A stretch of 11,185 nt of DNA from contig JBOGGN010000285.1 of NCBI GenBank assembly GCA_050744165.1, positions 1 through 11,185 on the forward strand, read 5' to 3'. Shown here one piece after another: positions 8,565 to 11,185 of the stretch. Made by a program: the position numbers and the translations under genes. The notes under the pieces are model-generated. The model was not told the origin of the DNA. It saw only the letters and a list, made by a program, of their open reading frames with translations, and ran no database searches. Within the stretch, counting starts at the first letter, position 1; every line of letters begins with the position of its first letter. Origin of the DNA: JBOGGN01 sp050744165 (GTDB taxonomy: Bacteria; Actinomycetota; Acidimicrobiia; Acidimicrobiales; Palsa-688).

Positions 8565-11185
8565 GTGAACGAGGCGCTCCGGCGCCTCAACGCGTGGCCG
8601 GCCCTGCGCCAGCTGACCGGCGAGGACCGCACCGGACGGGGGGCGGCCGTCCGCAGCGCCGCCACCGAGGCCCGAAAGCCCCGCGTGGCCACCGCCGACA
8701 AGGTGGTGAAGTCGGTATGCCCGTATTGCGCCGTCGGCTGCGGCCAGAAGGTCTTCGTGCAGGACGGCCGGGTCACCCAGATCGAAGGCGACCCCGACTC
8801 CCCCATTTCCCGGGGCCGGCTGTGCCCCAAGGGCTCGGCCTCTCTCCAGCTGACCACTGGCGACGCCCGCGAATACCGGGTCCGTTACCGCCGGTCCCAC
8901 GGCACCGAGTGGGAAGACCTGCCCCTCGAAACGGCGATGGACATGATCGCCTACCGGGTGATCCAAAGCCGCCGCCAAGGCTGGCAATGGGAGCAGGACG
9001 GCAAGCGGGTGCGCCGGACCATGGGCTTCGCCCACCTCGGCGGGGCGACGCTCGACAACGAGGAGAACTACCTCATCAAGAAGCTGTTCACCGCGCTCGG
9101 CGCCATCCAGATCGAGAACCAAGCCCGGATCTGACACAGCTCCACCGTCCCCGGTCTGGGGACATCGTTCGGGCGGGGCGGGGCCACGACCTTCCAGCAG
9201 GACCTGCAGAACTCGGACTGCATCGTGATCCAGGGTTCCAACATGGCCGAGTGCCATCCGGTGGGCTTCCAGTGGGTCATGGAGGCCAAGGCCCGAGGGG
9301 CGGTGCTGATCAACGTCGACCCTCGCTTCAACCGCACCAGCGCGGTCAGCAACATCCACGTCCCGCTGCGGGCGGGCAGCGACATCGCCTTCCTCGGCGG
9401 GATCGTCAACTACGTCCTCAGCAACGACCGCTTCTTCCGCGACTACGTGGTGGCCTATACCAACGCCCCGTTCATCGTGGGCGAGGAGTTTCGGGACACT
9501 GAGGACCTCGACGGCCTGTTCTCGGGGTTCAACGCCGAGACCCGCTCCTACGACACCACGACCTGGCAGTACGAAGGCGTCGAGGCCGAGGCCCCGGCGG
9601 CAGGGCAGCGAGATGCCGAATACGACCAGCGGGTAAAGGGACACTCCTACGGGTCCGGGGGCCCGGGAATCGCCGGGATCATGACCGGCGATCTTCGCCG
9701 GGACGACACGCTCCAGGACCCCCGCTGCGTCTTTTCCATCCTGAAACGACACTTCGCCCGCTACACCCCCGAGGTCGTCGAGCAGACCTGCGGGGTCCCC
9801 CCGGATCTGTTCGCTCGGGTATGCGAGACGATCGCCGCCAACTCGGGCCGGGACCGGACCACCGCGTTTTGCTACGCCGTGGGCTGGACCCAGCACACCG
9901 TCGGCGTGCAGTACATCCGCACCGCCGCCATCCTCCAGACGCTGCTCGGCAACATCGGTCGGCCCGGCGGGGGGATCATGGCGCTCCGGGGCCACGCCTC
10001 GATCCAGGGTTCGACCGACATCCCGACGCTCTACAACCTCCTGCCCGGGTACATCCCTCTGCCCCACGCCCACCGCCACGAGGATCTGGCCTCATTCTGC
10101 GAAGCGGAGTCGGCCGAGAAGGGTTACTGGGCCAATTTGGAGGCATACCTGGTAAGCCTGCTCAAGGCGTATTTCGGCGAGGCGGCCACCGCCGACAACG
10201 ACTTCTGCTTTGACTACCTGCCCCGCCTGACCGGCACCCACAGCACCTACGAGACGGTGCTGGCCCAGATGGAGGGCACCTGCACCGGCTACTTCATCAT
10301 GGGGGAAAATCCTGCCGTCGGCTCCGCCAACGCCCGGCTGCAGCGCTTCGGGATGGCCAAGCTCGACTGGCTGGTTGTCCGGGACTTCTCGCTGATCGAG
10401 AGCGCGACGTGGTGGCAGGACTGCCCGGAGATCGAGACGGGCGAGATGCGGACCGAGGACATCGGCACCGAGGTGTTTTTCATGCCGGCGGCTGCCCACA
10501 CCGAAAAGGACGGCAGCTTCACCAACACCCAGCGCCTCCTCCAGTGGCACCACGCCGCCGTGGAACCCGCCGGCGACGCCCGAAGCGAGCTGTGGTTCAC
10601 CTACCACCTGGGCCGGCGCATCCGCCAGAAGCTGGCCCGGGCCACCATCGCCACCGGCACCATCGACCCCATGGATCGCCCCGTGCTGGACCTCACCTGG
10701 GACTACCCGACCCATGGGGCCGTCGACGAGCCCGACGCCGACGCGGTGCTGGCCGAGATCAACGGATGGGCGGCCGACCCCGCCAACGAGGGCGACGCCG
10801 GTACCCCGGCTGGCGCGGGTGACGACCCCGACCCCACCCCCGGCGCCCCCCCAGCACGCCGCCCGCTCTCCTCGTATACCGAGCTGCGCGCCGACGGCTC
10901 AACGGCCTGCGGCTGCTGGATCTACTGCGGTTGCCGGGCCGAGGGCGTCAACCAGGCCGCACGCCGCAAGCCGGGATCCGAGCAGAGCTGGGTGGCGCCC
11001 GAGTGGGGCTGGGCGTGGCCCGCCAACCGCCGCATCCTGTACAACCGGGCTTCAGCCGATCCCGAAGGCAGGCCGTGGAGCGACAGGAAGGCGTACGTCC
11101 GCTGGGATGCGGACAAGAGCCAGTGGACAGGCCCTGACGTCGCCGACTTCACGCCGGACAAGGCGCCTTCTTACCGGCCGGCCGC
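8565..11185 (+). CDS. fdhA: selenocysteine-containing formate dehydrogenase, catalytic (alpha) subunit, 3'-truncated
   Basis: At least 873 residues, running off the right edge, read through TGA 9132-9134 as selenocysteine (residue 190). It oxidises formate to CO2 at a Mo- or W-bis-MGD centre. The N-terminal [4Fe-4S] site is CX2CX3CX27C (Cys52, 55, 59, 87) followed by the PKG lysine. NEENYLIKK, then IENQARI-Sec-His and FGRGGATTFQQD, match the FdnG/FdoG active site; GSNMAECHPVGFQWVMEAK, GWTQHTVGVQYIR, GNIGRPGGG and RGHASIQGSTD are cofactor-binding segments. A Pro/Asp/Gly-rich linker (about 741-768) precedes the C-terminal MopB-binding domain with GVNQAARRKPG. No Tat signal is present, so the enzyme is probably cytoplasmic, unlike E. 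coli FdnG. A SECIS hairpin follows the TGA. A TGA-as-stop reading would leave a useless 189-aa piece. The iron-sulfur and membrane or diaphorase subunits should lie downstream. Confidence 0.93.
9132..9134 (+). other. in-frame TGA decoded as selenocysteine (Sec190)
   Basis: The codon falls between NQARI and HSSTV. In E. coli FdnG/FdoG and FdhF the catalytic Sec occupies this same place, immediately before the conserved His, and other family members carry Cys. Reading continues open in the same frame for over 2 kb to the window end with conserved family motifs on both sides. This excludes a true stop or a frameshift as the simplest explanation. Confidence 0.93.
9135..9174 (+). promoter_or_regulatory. 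bacterial SECIS element in the fdh mRNA
   Basis: A perfect 6-bp stem, GTCCCC (9147-9152) with GGGGAC (9158-9163), closes the 5-nt loop GGTCT (9153-9157). The loop begins 18 nt after the TGA. The lower part can be extended by GCTC (9139-9142) with GGGC (9171-9174) across an internal loop. The loop sequence and distance are those of the E. coli fdhF SECIS as I recall it, which binds elongation factor SelB so that tRNA-Sec enters at UGA. It lies wholly inside the coding sequence, as bacterial SECIS elements do. Confidence 0.88.

Noticed and set aside
9132..9134. Treating the TGA as a real stop or a nonsense mutation making fdh a pseudogene.
   Set aside because: It sits exactly at the family's Sec/Cys position, is followed by the conserved His and a SECIS hairpin at the right distance, and the frame stays open with conserved motifs for over 2 kb.
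8385..10079. 564-codon open frame on the minus strand.
   Set aside because: It lies antisense to the conserved formate dehydrogenase and the transporter end; its translation shows no recognisable domain and has the composition of a GC-rich shadow frame.

Overview
The window is high-GC, densely packed plus-strand DNA with frequent GTG starts and 4-nt gene overlaps. Together with the protein types, this suggests an actinobacterium, probably a soil or sediment lineage; the class cannot be fixed from the sequence alone. All supported genes lie on the plus strand. The long minus-strand frames are GC-driven shadows.

Layout. (1) 3-260 is the C-terminal end of a YihY/BrkB-type membrane protein that begins before the window. 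(2) 371-7252 is a tightly coupled six-gene cluster: a PoxB-like thiamine-diphosphate enzyme; a 158-aa four-helix membrane protein; a gluconate-2-dehydrogenase-subunit-3-like small subunit; a GMC flavoprotein dehydrogenase with a CX5CX3C iron-sulfur motif; a mandelate-racemase-type enolase-superfamily enzyme; and an SDR oxidoreductase with a C-terminal membrane segment. Four of the five junctions are GTGA/ATGA overlaps, so the genes are probably translated together. (3) 7253-7504 is a lower-GC intergenic stretch with a strong 59-nt stem-loop. (4) 7505-8506 encodes a DMT/EamA-type transporter. (5) 8565 to the window end encodes a selenocysteine-containing formate dehydrogenase catalytic subunit, cut off by the window.

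The main result is the formate dehydrogenase. Its frame is interrupted at 9132-9134 by TGA, exactly where the family has its catalytic Sec/Cys, and reading resumes in the same frame with no further stop to the window end. Eighteen nucleotides after the TGA sits a hairpin with a perfect 6-bp stem and a GGTCT loop, which is the bacterial SECIS design known from E. coli fdhF. An automated caller would report a truncated 189-aa protein plus an orphan fragment. The organism should carry selA, selB, selC and selD elsewhere.

How the genes may work together (inference). The six-gene cluster looks like an oxidative route for a sugar, polyol or sugar acid. The GMC large/small subunit pair would oxidise it and pass electrons on, perhaps at the membrane through the 158-aa protein. 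The enolase-superfamily enzyme would dehydrate or epimerise an acid product, the SDR would act on a carbonyl or alcohol, and the PoxB-like enzyme would decarboxylate a 2-oxoacid. The substrate is unknown. The formate dehydrogenase locus looks like a separate transcription unit, and its electron-transfer subunits should lie just past the right edge.
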